The notes under the pieces are model-generated. The model saw only the letters and a list, made by a program, of their open reading frames with translations. It had not been told where the DNA came from and made no database searches. DNA of 64,000 nt from Kluyveromyces lactis. Its lineage: Eukaryota > Ascomycota > Saccharomycetes > Saccharomycetales > Saccharomycetaceae. A program made the position numbers and the translations under genes. This document shows positions 26,687 through 36,003 of this stretch, piece after piece; position 1 is the stretch's first letter, and each line of letters opens with the position of its first letter. The stretch covers positions 1,922,001 through 1,986,000 of the forward strand of contig NC_006041.1 in the NCBI RefSeq assembly GCF_000002515.2, given 5' to 3'.

Positions 26687-29230
26687 CTATAGGGAGTCAC
26701 TAATGACTCCTAATTCATTAGCGTACGATGTTGTAACTCTTTGGACTTGCCTAATGTTGGCGCAAGATATTATTATATCTTTGATCAAATTGCGCCTTCT
26801 ATCTATGTCCAATGGAGAAAACTTAGTATTGGTTGGATCATATAACCAGCTTAGTGTTTGGCTGAATCTATCAGTATAACCCATTTCAGCTATTCTGATG
26901 CAGTATATTTTTAATAACCTAATTGCTTCCTCTACTTCCTTTAGCCGGAACGAAACAAGAATCTTATTTTCCAAATGAGCTAACGTTATCATTTCTTCAA
27001 GATTTTCGAAGCCTTCTTTCATCAATAAAACTTTTGCAAATCTCTGAAGGTGTTTCATGCGTCCTTTTCTAGTGAGCTCGTCATTTGTTTTAGTTTCGAG
27101 GTAATTAATTATGCTATTTTTGTTGTTTTTGACTTCTTTTGCTAAAATATCCGCTTCAGCATTCCAGTATTTGTCTTTCTTTTCATCGTCATTGCTTGTC
27201 AGGTCTACTCCAGCTGATGACATGAAATTCCAGTACTGGGAGCCATAAGGCCACCAAGAGTCATTTATTAGCATCCATGCCTCCATAGCACTATCGAACA
27301 TGTACCCATCCCCGTTGCTCAATGTTACAATAGGAATACCTTGTGAAGTTACTGCACACATTGTAATGTTTTCAGCCCTGCTCAAAACATCGTCTGAGTA
27401 GCGCAGCATTGGGTTCAATAAAGAGTACACGTCATTGATCGGAAATGCGATTTTACCAGTATTGACATTCCAGCAGTACATCTGGCCAATACTTGTTATG
27501 CATAAGAGATAGTCACCGGAACCTTCAAGAAAACTTACTGGTACACCAAGGAGCATGGGCGGGAAGAGCATTTGCCCAGATATTGACGTCACGTAAATCA
27601 TACCTGTATCAGTTGACCACGCCCAAAAGGATGATCCAGCGCTACATAATGTGACAAATTTTGGTAAGAATGTTTGAAATAACTGTTTGCTGGATTCATT
27701 ATCCTTTCTGGTTAGAGTAATACTGGTTGGCTTCTGGTCGTTACCTAAACCGTTCTTGATATCAAGTACGAAGTTACCTTGGCTCGAGTATTGAAAAGAT
27801 GCTCTTATTTTCGGATGAGCAAGGCGGACTTTGGAGAATGAAACAGAAGGCAAGAAAAGGTTTGTATCAAGGAAATCGATTTGATCAAGCTCCTTTTTAG
27901 CCTTCTTATTAGCGGGTTTATTTTGAGCCAGTAAAGGATCTTCGGTAACTGGTTTTCGTTTCAAATCTTTTGGAACCATGTAAGATGGTTGGATAAATTC
28001 CATATTCGTACTTGATATGGTGGTGATTTCTGCAGCTTTAGGTTGCTTTTTTGAATTCGTTGTAGTTTGCTGTGCTGTCTTATTTGGTGGCAGTTTTGTA
28101 TCCGGTTCCTCGGCCTTTGGTTTGAAAGGCAATGGATCTAAAAGTTTAATCTCTTTGGCAGCTTCTGTTACGGCTTCAACTGGCATGACATCCCCGAGTT
28201 CGTTTTCTTGAAAGGCGAAAATTACTAATTGGCCGTCCTGACTTATGGCGAAAAGCCCGAGGCCTGAGTTGTCCCATTCAAGGTCAGTTATGTATGAGTT
28301 GACAACTTTAGACGCATCAAATAATGGTTTAATACGGTTAGTATTCCAAACGACAACGTTCCCGTCTTCATTTCCTGATGATGCTAGCAAATTGAATGTC
28401 TGAGTGTCGTTAGATGTTGGAGATTTTGTCTTTGAATAAATCCTTGGAGAAAACTTTAAAATCTTACAATCTGCAACGTAGCCAACCAAAGAGAGTTTTA
28501 TCTTAAATTTTTGAATCCTGTCTAAAAGCACAGCTGTAGGAACGTTGTTATGTAGCGAGTTAATCATGGGGATCACGTCACCCTGCGGAGACATTGTCAT
28601 TCTATATGGTAACGGATTAGTTTGAACGAATTGATTGATACTTTGATGTAGTTTAGTAGTGCCATGCGAATCATATTGATAGATTTGTACAGAACGATTT
28701 TGTAAAATCACGGTCAACAATTGTCCCAATGGGTCTGTAATTATGGATATAGGTTTTGATTTCAATTCTATCGAAGATTTCAATTCCCACGTCTTTGAGT
28801 CCATTATTTGAAGAGAATTGGCTTTACTTAGGCTCACAAACAACAACCCGTTCACTTTATCGTACTTCAAGTCGGTAATGGCTTCATTGTCCTTGAAAAT
28901 ACCTATTTCACGAGATTTATATTCTGAATTGGAATCTTTATTCAAATCCAAACATGCCAAAAGATGATCAGAACCGTAGACTAACCTCTGGTTATCTAAT
29001 ACAACAAGCCACCGTCCATCTTCTTGATTGGATTCTAATAAATCCAGGCTCATTTTCTCCAATTCCTTCACTTCTTTGACATCTGTCTTCCCTGTTGCCG
29101 CGTTCAAAAGGGTCTGGCTATCCCATATGGACAGATATTTCCCGCCTATAATGTACAATTTATTGTCGTCAACTTCACATTGAGTTAGCTGGCCATCGTG
29201 CAGTTTACTTGGCAACTTTAGTAACTTCAT
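26687..29230 (-). CDS. HIR2: Hir2, subunit of the HIR histone chaperone/corepressor
   Basis: An 847-residue WD40 protein of the HIR nucleosome-assembly complex, which represses histone genes outside S phase and deposits H3-H4 independently of replication. The N-terminal 360 residues carry degenerate WD40 repeats (YIIGGKYLSIWD, ASSGNEDGNVVVWNTNRI, GLFAISQDGQLVIFAF). A low-complexity linker follows. The C-terminal half is the conserved HIRA-like domain (WAWSTDTGMIYVTS, PPMLLGVPVSFLEGSGDYLLCI, WWPYGSQYW). Yeast Hir2 is 875 residues. Gene order CYC2-HIR2-CKB2 matches YOR037-039. Confidence 0.85.
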   Translation of the reverse strand: MKLLKLPSKLHDGQLTQCEVDDNKLYIIGGKYLSIWDSQTLLNAATGKTDVKEVKELEKMSLDLLESNQEDGRWLVVLDNQRLVYGSDHLLACLDLNKDSNSEYKSREIGIFKDNEAITDLKYDKVNGLLFVSLSKANSLQIMDSKTWELKSSIELKSKPISIITDPLGQLLTVILQNRSVQIYQYDSHGTTKLHQSINQFVQTNPLPYRMTMSPQGDVIPMINSLHNNVPTAVLLDRIQKFKIKLSLVGYVADCKILKFSPRIYSKTKSPTSNDTQTFNLLASSGNEDGNVVVWNTNRIKPLFDASKVVNSYITDLEWDNSGLGLFAISQDGQLVIFAFQENELGDVMPVEAVTEAAKEIKLLDPLPFKPKAEEPDTKLPPNKTAQQTTTNSKKQPKAAEITTISSTNMEFIQPSYMVPKDLKRKPVTEDPLLAQNKPANKKAKKELDQIDFLDTNLFLPSVSFSKVRLAHPKIRASFQYSSQGNFVLDIKNGLGNDQKPTSITLTRKDNESSKQLFQTFLPKFVTLCSAGSSFWAWSTDTGMIYVTSISGQMLFPPMLLGVPVSFLEGSGDYLLCITSIGQMYCWNVNTGKIAFPINDVYSLLNPMLRYSDDVLSRAENITMCAVTSQGIPIVTLSNGDGYMFDSAMEAWMLINDSWWPYGSQYWNFMSSAGVDLTSNDDEKKDKYWNAEADILAKEVKNNKNSIINYLETKTNDELTRKGRMKHLQRFAKVLLMKEGFENLEEMITLAHLENKILVSFRLKEVEEAIRLLKIYCIRIAEMGYTDRFSQTLSWLYDPTNTKFSPLDIDRRRNLIKDIIISCANIRQVQRVTTSYANELGVISDSL

Positions 29231-29762
29231 GACTAGGTCGTGTATTTTATGGATATCACAAAAGAGCTGCTTTTAACTGGAATAGTATATATACAATTTG
29301 GAAAGCAATGGAATCTATCACGAAACAATCTTTAACTTTAGATTATACCCGGATCTACTCCAATGAATTGTCGATATCAGAACCGCACGTATCCCGATCA
29401 CTAAGCAATCCGATTCGATTGGAGTATACTGGTATGTTTCTTCTGCAGCCTCAACACACTATGGATGAATCCTTTATCATCATGATAAATAATGTTATGT
29501 TTGTATGTGCATGTTGATTACATTTTCAAACAAAATTTTGGAAGAAAAAAAAATAAAATTCTAACCAGTTAAACAGTAGGATTGTGTGGAGTACAACACC
29601 TTCAACGGGCAGAAGCTGGATCAACAGTTGAGGAATTGAAGATTAGCCACTCCTAATTAGAACGGTTGTATTGCCTTATTCATCATTATAGCTGAGGAGC
29701 CTCATTTTTTTTTTCCTAGGAGGTTTAAATTCGATATCTAGAATCATCAGGTTCAATAGGAG
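29231..29762. other. HIR2/CKB2 divergent gap
   Basis: A 532-bp divergent region that contains the possible spliced microgene below, a TATA-like stretch at about 29285-29294, and a T-run near 29705. If the microgene is not real, the same splice signals could mark an intron in a CKB2 leader. Confidence 0.5.
29308..29656 (+). CDS. Candidate two-exon microgene, 67 residues, unrecognised
   Basis: Exon 1 29308-29431 opens with ATG in context GCAATGG. A perfect GTATGT donor starts at 29432, a TTCTAAC branch-like heptamer lies at 29559-29565, and an AG acceptor ends at 29576, 11 bases past the branch A. Exon 2 29577-29656 stays open for 26 codons to TAA. The two exons total 204 bases, an exact multiple of three. 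The product (MESITKQSLTLDY... to ...EELKISHS) is hydrophilic and matches nothing I know. Against it: exon 1 also reads on unspliced to 29517, the branch has one mismatch from TACTAAC, and only 78 bp separate its ATG from that of HIR2. It could instead be a spliced leader of CKB2. Confidence 0.4.
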
Positions 29763-30545
29763 ATGTCAATTCCTGAAGAGAGTGTGGAGACCACTGAACA
29801 ACCGGACGTAGTTATGGCTGATGCTCTAGTAGTAAATGATCAAGATGATGGATCGGATTCGGGCGAGTACGTGGAATATTGGATTGATTTGTTTCTTGGG
29901 AAAAAAGGCCATGAATATTTCTGTGACATTGATACGGAATACATCACGGATAGGTTCAATCTAATCAATTTACAAAAGACAGTATCTAAGTTTACCACTG
30001 TGGTACAATATATGGTGGATGATCTTGAAGAAGGCATCATCGAGAGCATGTCACCAGCACGTTTAGAACAATTGGAAACGGATACAAGGAAGCTGTACGG
30101 ATTGATCCATGCACGTTACATTATCACGGCGAAAGGTTTACAGAAGATGCTACAGAAATACAAAGCGGCCGATTTTGGAAGGTGCCCCAGGTATCATTGT
30201 AACCATCAACCGCTACTTCCTGTTGGACTACATGACATACCGGGCATTGACTGTGTGAAACTATATTGTCCAAGTTGTGAAGATCTTTACAATCCAAAGT
30301 CAAGCAGACATAGTGCCATTGACGGAGCGTATTTCGGTACCAGCTTTCCCGGAATGTTCTTGCAAGGATTCCCCGAGATGTGTCCGAAACACCCAACGAA
30401 AAGATACGTTCCAAAAGTGTTTGGGTTCGATTTACACAAACAAGCACAGTTGACCCGTTGGCAAGAGCTACAGAGGCTCAAGCTGGAAAAGCTTTTAATC
30501 ACGAAAGGCATAAACCTGAACGAAAGTGGAGGATACCAGTTCTAA
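29763..30545 (+). CDS. CKB2: Casein kinase 2 regulatory beta' subunit
   Basis: A 260-residue CK2-beta protein. It shows the acidic N-terminal part, the strongly conserved block EYVEYWIDLFLGKKGHEYFCD near residue 37, and the zinc-binding cysteines of CPRYHC and YCPSCED near 140 and 170 that form the dimer interface. The C-terminal GTSFPGMFLQGFPEMCP segment follows. It lacks the long acidic insertion of Ckb1 and is close to yeast Ckb2 (258 residues). It stabilises the tetrameric CK2 holoenzyme. HIR2-CKB2 order equals YOR038-039. The downstream gap is where this conserved gene order ends. Confidence 0.93.
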   Translation: MSIPEESVETTEQPDVVMADALVVNDQDDGSDSGEYVEYWIDLFLGKKGHEYFCDIDTEYITDRFNLINLQKTVSKFTTVVQYMVDDLEEGIIESMSPARLEQLETDTRKLYGLIHARYIITAKGLQKMLQKYKAADFGRCPRYHCNHQPLLPVGLHDIPGIDCVKLYCPSCEDLYNPKSSRHSAIDGAYFGTSFPGMFLQGFPEMCPKHPTKRYVPKVFGFDLHKQAQLTRWQELQRLKLEKLLITKGINLNESGGYQF

Positions 30546-30638
30546 TTTTGTCCTATAATTGTATATATATATATATATATTTTTTTGCAATGGGATTATA
30601 ACCGCATGCTACTAGATAGAAGTGCAGAACACGTCAAT

Positions 30639-30663
30639 GGGGACGACCCGAAGGGTCGTTCCC
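30639..30663. repeat. Very strong 11-bp hairpin with 3-base loop
   Basis: Arms 30639-30649 and 30653-30663 pair over 11 positions (one G-U) around the loop GAA; core arms are ACGACCC and GGGTCGT. It lies about 95 bp past the CKB2 stop and is followed by T-rich sequence. It could be a 3' RNA structure or part of an RNA gene. Confidence 0.7.
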
Positions 30664-30721
30664 TTTATCTTTCTTTTTGTCCTATTGAGAGTCACATGAC
30701 CTGTATGAAACTGGCTCCTCT

Positions 30722-30792
30722 TTACCTTGGAAATCCGGAAAAACTTTCGCGAACCAAATATACCCGAAAGTTTTTCCAATAATTCCGGGTAA
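30722..30792. repeat. Extended stem-loop with perfect 13-bp inner arms
   Basis: Inner arms GGAAAAACTTTCG (30737-30749) and CGAAAGTTTTTCC (30765-30777) are perfectly complementary around 15 bases. Flanking pairs GGAA/TTCC (30729-30732 with 30083 to 30086 counted on the same scale as 30783-30786) and TTACC/GGTAA (30722-30726 with 30788-30792) extend it to 22 paired positions. There is no coding context. Confidence 0.7.
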
Positions 30793-30906
30793 TCATATGC
30801 CTGTCTCCATTTTCCGACGAACGGAGAGGCTTTCAAACGGCTTTGCTTTATACCTCATTCTTACAAAAGCTACGTGGTTTATGGGTGTTCTGCGGAAACT
30901 CATCAT

Positions 30907-30955
30907 ACACTGGAAGCTAAGCAACCAGTGTCGGAGGGGAAAAGGGTCCCCTTCG
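30907..30955. repeat. Two adjacent hairpins
   Basis: Hairpin one: ACACTGG (30907-30913) with CCAGTGT (30925-30931), seven pairs, loop of 11. Hairpin two begins at the next base: CGGAGGGGA (30932-30940) with TCCCCTTCG (30947-30955), nine pairs including one G-U, loop of six. Two hairpins abutting without a gap suggest a folded RNA rather than chance. Confidence 0.65.
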
Positions 30956-32117
30956 CCTAAATTTCATCGGAAAGTGATTTTGAAAAAAGACGAAGCCAGA
31001 TATCAAAGGGAAAAAAAATCGTGACCAAGAATTCATGAGAACAACTGCCGCGCGGCTTGCCAAGGAAATCTAATCCCCATATATCGCATTTCTGACACCG
31101 AGAGACCGTATTAACTATTCTCATGCGCAAACGGTTAAAAGATGTAGAATTTCTACATTGTGCTAACATGCTGGAGAGGATAGCTCCAAAAAAATTTACC
31201 CAACGCAGTAGTAGCAGCGGTACACTTGCTTAAAGCCTACCAGAAAATATGTCAACAACCTTCAGCGTCACCTGATGGAAATCGACGTCTTGTTTTTTTT
31301 TTCTTTTCCGTATTTTTCTGGCAGTTGTCATGGCATTTGTTTACTTTTTTCCTTCGTACAGATGTTATTATGACTTTGAACTAACCGATTTTTCGATTTT
31401 CATTCTGTCACAGCACGATCTCTTAGAATAAACACACAAAAACGAAATGAAAGATGTGAAATCAAACCAGTTAAGCTGCGAATAATGGTAATAGATTCCT
31501 TAGTCATCTTCACTATATCGGTTTATTCGTAACTAGCGGGGTTTCTTTCCCCTCCATTTCGAATCACACTTCAATGGTGTTTTGTTTTTCAGAATATGCC
31601 TCTGTATCGGTAATAACAGTAGTGCCTTTTGGATTTCTGTTTAAAAATATCTCTTTTAAGTGATGATGTTCTTCTCCACCTGCATACTATAACATCGTAC
31701 TGTCGAGTTTACATAGTAGTAGTATTTTTTTCGGTTACATGTATATGAGCCATAAGATGTATATACCGCACGTCCTCCGATTTAGATCATATATAACAGG
31801 CACGCTCTGCTGCACCTTGTTCAGAATATAAGCGATTAGGGAACTGACTGTATATTGCACCTGCCATTCTTTTTGAAGCCTCACTCACCAAAAGAAAGGA
31901 AAGAAATTGAAAAATCGATTTTTGATCGAAATTTCCAAACCGAAAAAATAAATCCGAAAAGTTAGAGATCACTGACTGATATAAAATAGAGAAGGACCTT
32001 GCATTTAAAGTCATCGCACAGCAAGGACGGATTCTGTACAGACAGGAAAAAAAAATAGAAGGCATAATAACTAGTTTATCAGTCTGAAAGATAACATAAA
32101 GCAAAGCAATAGTGACC

Positions 32118-33761
32118 ATGTTTGCGTCTAAGAGTGTTGTTGCTTCTAGCAGAGCTTTGAACGCCGGTGCGTCATCTGCTCGCTTCGCTCGCGGTGCTAG
32201 ATTTTTTTCTAGTACAAAATCAATTTCTAATATTGGCCAAAAAGCTGTTGTCCCAGTAAAGCCATCGCTAGCAAGAAGAGTGGTTTCTACCACTTTGAAA
32301 GTTTCTCTAGCGGCTTTGTTGGCTGGTACTGGTTACGTTTCCTATGAATTGTACAGGGAAGCTAATCCACCTCCTCAAATTCCTCAAGCTGCCACTTTCG
32401 CTAACGGTTCTCCAAGGAAAACCCTTGTCGTTTTGGGTACTGGTTGGGGTTCTGTGTCCTTATTGAAACATTTGGATACTTCTTTGTATAACGTTATTGT
32501 TGTTTCTCCAAGAAACTACTTCTTGTTCACTCCATTGCTACCTTCTACTCCAGTCGGCACCGTTGAGTTGAAGTCCATTGTCGAACCTGTCAGATCCATC
32601 ACCAGATCTTCACCTGGTGAAGTTCATTACTATGAGGCTGAAGCCAAGGACATCGATCCTGTTGCCAAGACCGTTAGAATAAAATCTGCTACTAAAGACC
32701 ATGACTACGAACTTGATTTGAACTATGATTATTTGGTCGTCGGTGTTGGTGCTCAACCAACTACCTTCGGTATCCCAGGTGTCTTCGAAAACGCCTCCTT
32801 CTTGAAGGAAATTCCGGACGCTCAAGATATTAGAACTAAAATCATGAATAACATTGAAAAGGCTGCTACTTTGTCTGCTAACGACCCTGAACGCAAGAGA
32901 TTGTTGAGTTTCGTTGTTGTTGGTGGTGGTCCAACCGGTGTTGAATTTGCTGCTGAATTGCAAGATTACGTTGACCAAGATTTGTCTAAATGGATCCCTG
33001 AAATCTCCAAGGAAATTAAGGTTACTTTGGTCGAAGCTTTACCAAATATCTTGAATATGTTTGATAAGTCTCTATGGCAATACGCCCAAGACTTGTTCGC
33101 CATGGAAAAAATCGATGTCAAGTTAAAGACTATGGTTAAGAACGTCAACTCTACTACCATCACTGCCCAATGTGGTGATGCAACTGAAGATATCCCATAC
33201 GGTTTGTTGGTTTGGGCTACTGGTAACGCTCCAAGAGAAGTTTCCAAGAACTTGATGGCTAAATTGGAACAACAAAATTCCAGACGTGGTTTATTGATCA
33301 ATGACAAGATGCAACTATTAGGCGCTGAAGACTCCATTTGGGCCATTGGTGACTGTACTTTCTTCCCAGGTCTTTTCCCAACAGCTCAAGTGGCACATCA
33401 AGAAGCTGAATACTTGACTGAAACTTTGAAACAACAATACAAGATTGATCAATTGAAATGGGAAATCTCGAAAACTACTAATGCCACTGAAACTTCTAAA
33501 TTGCACTCCAAGTTGGACAGAATTGTGAAACAACAAAAACCTTTCAAATACAACCACCAAGGTACCCTTGCTTACATTGGTTCAGAACAAGCCATTGCTG
33601 ACGTTGCTGTCGGTGAATCCAAATATCAAATGGCCGGTTCTTTCACCTTCTTATTCTGGAAGTCTGCTTACCTAGGGATGTGTCTCTCCTTCAGAAACAG
33701 AATCTTGGTCGCTATGGACTGGGCTAAAGTTTACTTCCTAGGTAGAGACTCATCGGTATGA
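32118..33761 (+). CDS. NDE1: External (alternative) mitochondrial NADH dehydrogenase, Nde family
   Basis: A 547-residue single-subunit type II NADH:ubiquinone oxidoreductase oxidising cytosolic NAD(P)H at the outer face of the inner membrane. The N-terminus is a Ser/Arg/Ala-rich presequence followed by a hydrophobic segment near residue 60 ([20 protein letters not shown]). Two Rossmann loops are clear: FAD-binding [15 protein letters not shown] near 105 and NADH-binding [16 protein letters not shown] near 270. Length is near Nde1/Nde2 (560/545) and longer than the internal enzyme Ndi1. Its neighbour SUB2 matches NDE2 (YDL085W), while the FDO1-like gene matches NDE1 (YMR145C), so it descends from the common ancestor. 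Strong codon bias suggests high expression. A GTG two codons upstream is ignored in favour of the ATG. Confidence 0.92.
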   Translation: MFASKSVVASSRALNAGASSARFARGARFFSSTKSISNIGQKAVVPVKPSLARRVVSTTLKVSLAALLAGTGYVSYELYREANPPPQIPQAATFANGSPRKTLVVLGTGWGSVSLLKHLDTSLYNVIVVSPRNYFLFTPLLPSTPVGTVELKSIVEPVRSITRSSPGEVHYYEAEAKDIDPVAKTVRIKSATKDHDYELDLNYDYLVVGVGAQPTTFGIPGVFENASFLKEIPDAQDIRTKIMNNIEKAATLSANDPERKRLLSFVVVGGGPTGVEFAAELQDYVDQDLSKWIPEISKEIKVTLVEALPNILNMFDKSLWQYAQDLFAMEKIDVKLKTMVKNVNSTTITAQCGDATEDIPYGLLVWATGNAPREVSKNLMAKLEQQNSRRGLLINDKMQLLGAEDSIWAIGDCTFFPGLFPTAQVAHQEAEYLTETLKQQYKIDQLKWEISKTTNATETSKLHSKLDRIVKQQKPFKYNHQGTLAYIGSEQAIADVAVGESKYQMAGSFTFLFWKSAYLGMCLSFRNRILVAMDWAKVYFLGRDSSV

Positions 33762-36003
33762 AATCTGAAGTGGTTAACGTCTGATTTCTGATCAATCACA
33801 TCCTAATTTTTTCTTTTTTCTTGCTCCCATTGTCTTATCCATCTACGCTGAGGAGACAAGATTGATTACTGATCGGGTTTCAGTCATTTAACATTAATAT
33901 TCATTCAATTTACATAAACATCACCCATTAATTAATTTGATAAATAAAATAAATATCCTTTCCACCGCTTTTATGCTATTTGTCACCATGCCAAGAAAAT
34001 ATATATGTCCTGTTGTAGCACTGTTCATTAAAAAGAAAAAATTGACGGTCCATGATGCAAAGGGTTTGCTTTAAGCTTTTTGAGTAACTTCCTTCCGATA
34101 GTAATAGATGAAATATTATAGTACCTTCTATATCATAAATTTAGGGATTTGTTTTTTTGTACTTTCGGTATTGTGTCAACATTACCGTTAAAAATATGTG
34201 CATCTTTGTGGCGAGGAATAAAAAGAAATTTAAAGTTTGACGGCAAAGAAGCGTCAGTTTCCTGAAAGAGTGATAATATGGTAAGATACTTCAGAAAGTG
34301 ATAGGAAGGTGAATCAGTTACACTTTAATTTCCTCTGACAATCTAACACAAATAATATAAGATTTCCTCCTATTCAATTTACTACCTGCTCGTCTTGTTC
34401 TTTTGATCACTTTATCAGACTATTCTATTTCCTCAAAAGGCAAGGTCATTGTGAGAAGTTTACAATGCAAAAAATCTATTTGTTTTAATCAGTAAGATTG
34501 GGCAAATTTTCGGCCGTAAGCCTTTACCTGTTCATTTAATTCGCATAATATGCGGAGTCGTCTCGATTTGTCGTTGTGGCTTTTAGGTGTTTTTTCACTC
34601 ACAAACATCAGACGACACAAGACATTTGAATTCTTGCTATTAAGGAATGGATTTTTTCAAATTAGCCATTATCTTGCATCAAATTAGCATCAACACAGAT
34701 AACAAAGAGGACCATGGCAAAAACATGTTTACTATTAGTATTACACGCAGAGTTCTCCATCCATGAGTTTTCATTGGATCATTTATAAATGATAAAGGGA
34801 GTACATTATACCATCCTATTCTAACTCAAATTTTTGAAGAAATTGCATGATCTTCGGTTTTTGCTATTATGGAAACTTTTGCAAAGCAAACCTTATAGCA
34901 GGAACAAGTTTTTACTGTTAGCCTATCGTGTTTGTTCAGACATCTGTATTCTTTCTAAAAAAAGAACAGAAACAAAACGCAACTCTTCCTGTTCCAAAGC
35001 TGCAAGTATTAGCTGTCTAACACTTATATAAGTTTGGTTGCTAGTCTACATTCTCTTAGTTGAATGCAATCGTTTTACTCAAATTTGATTTGAGAAAATC
35101 GATCGTTCTTATGCAAGTGACGCGTGTTTTTCGTTCTGTGCATAATTATCGCGTAGTATTTTTTTTTTTTCGGAAATTTTCTCCGTTGTAAAAGTTAACT
35201 TCATACCGTTTTGAAGTAGAAACAACTCCTCTTCCGTGTCAGTGCACACACATCTGAAGGTAACCGTTTTCAACTGAAAGCATTATGTCAGCGGTTCTGT
35301 GTTCAGGTTTGCACTACAAATGTCTTTCTCATATTTGGCAATATCCAAATGCAATCCCAAGCAACCTAACACCAGAAACCTTGAAACGAATAGAAATAAC
35401 TTTACAAAAACTGTAATTGATACAGGTACATTGATGTACCTGTTTTGACGGAATGACATAACTCAATTCCTGTACTAATCATGGAATTGAGCAGAAAATT
35501 GGTCACGTGATATAGTGTCCGGTGAAGGAAACCATGGTGACACCTGCGTTCCTCTCTCAGCATATCGAAATTATAGCACAAATGAACTGATGATTTTGTC
35601 GGACAAACACTTTTGACGTCTTTGTTTTCATTCACAGTAAGACACCTGTGAAAAAGTAAAGATAGTCCGTTTCGTTCTTATTCTTGAAAATAAGAACTCG
35701 TCTTACTGTGATGAGAATGAATCAGTGTGAACAATTCTCTAAAGGTAATATTTTGTTGCATATTTCCACTTTACTGTGGAGGAGATTTATTGACAAACTT
35801 GATTCCAAACTGTGCTTCATTGAACAACGCTTTTTACTCACGTCACTGCTTGTATTTTCTCTATTAAATCAGATACTCCAAGATAAAGCTAGATCTCGTT
35901 ATAGGTAGTGAGCAGACGGCGCTAACGAGGACTGGAAAGTGATTCGCACGAAATAAGGTTGCAAATTGGGCAGAAGATAAGATCTACAACTTCCAGTAAT
36001 ATA
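33762..36003. other. 2.24-kb gene-free region upstream of the psq/CENP-B-like gene
   Basis: The longest empty stretch in the window. It holds AT-rich 3' sequence, several T-runs (for example near 35160), an ACGCGT at 35120-35125 and an E-box at 35504-35509. Open frames here are short and of biased composition. I looked for terminal inverted repeats or remnants of a transposon matching the far side of the gene at 37.4 kb and saw none. Confidence 0.5.

Larger units (their letters stand above)
30546..32117. other. Gene-free 1.57-kb gap with hairpin cluster; NDE promoter
   Basis: No supportable protein gene; overlapping open frames of 65-75 codons in several frames are not protein-like. Between 30639 and 30955 are four strong inverted repeats, listed separately. 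A 15-base palindrome (TGTAGAA-T-TTCTACA) lies at 31143-31157. Further right the sequence is pyrimidine-rich and presumably the NDE promoter and leader. Gene order also changes here, from the CKB2 block to the NDE block. Confidence 0.55.

Noticed and set aside
31787-32293. 168-codon minus-strand frame over the NDE start
   Set aside because: It is a shadow of the strongly codon-biased NDE coding strand and does not start with ATG in a promoter-like setting.
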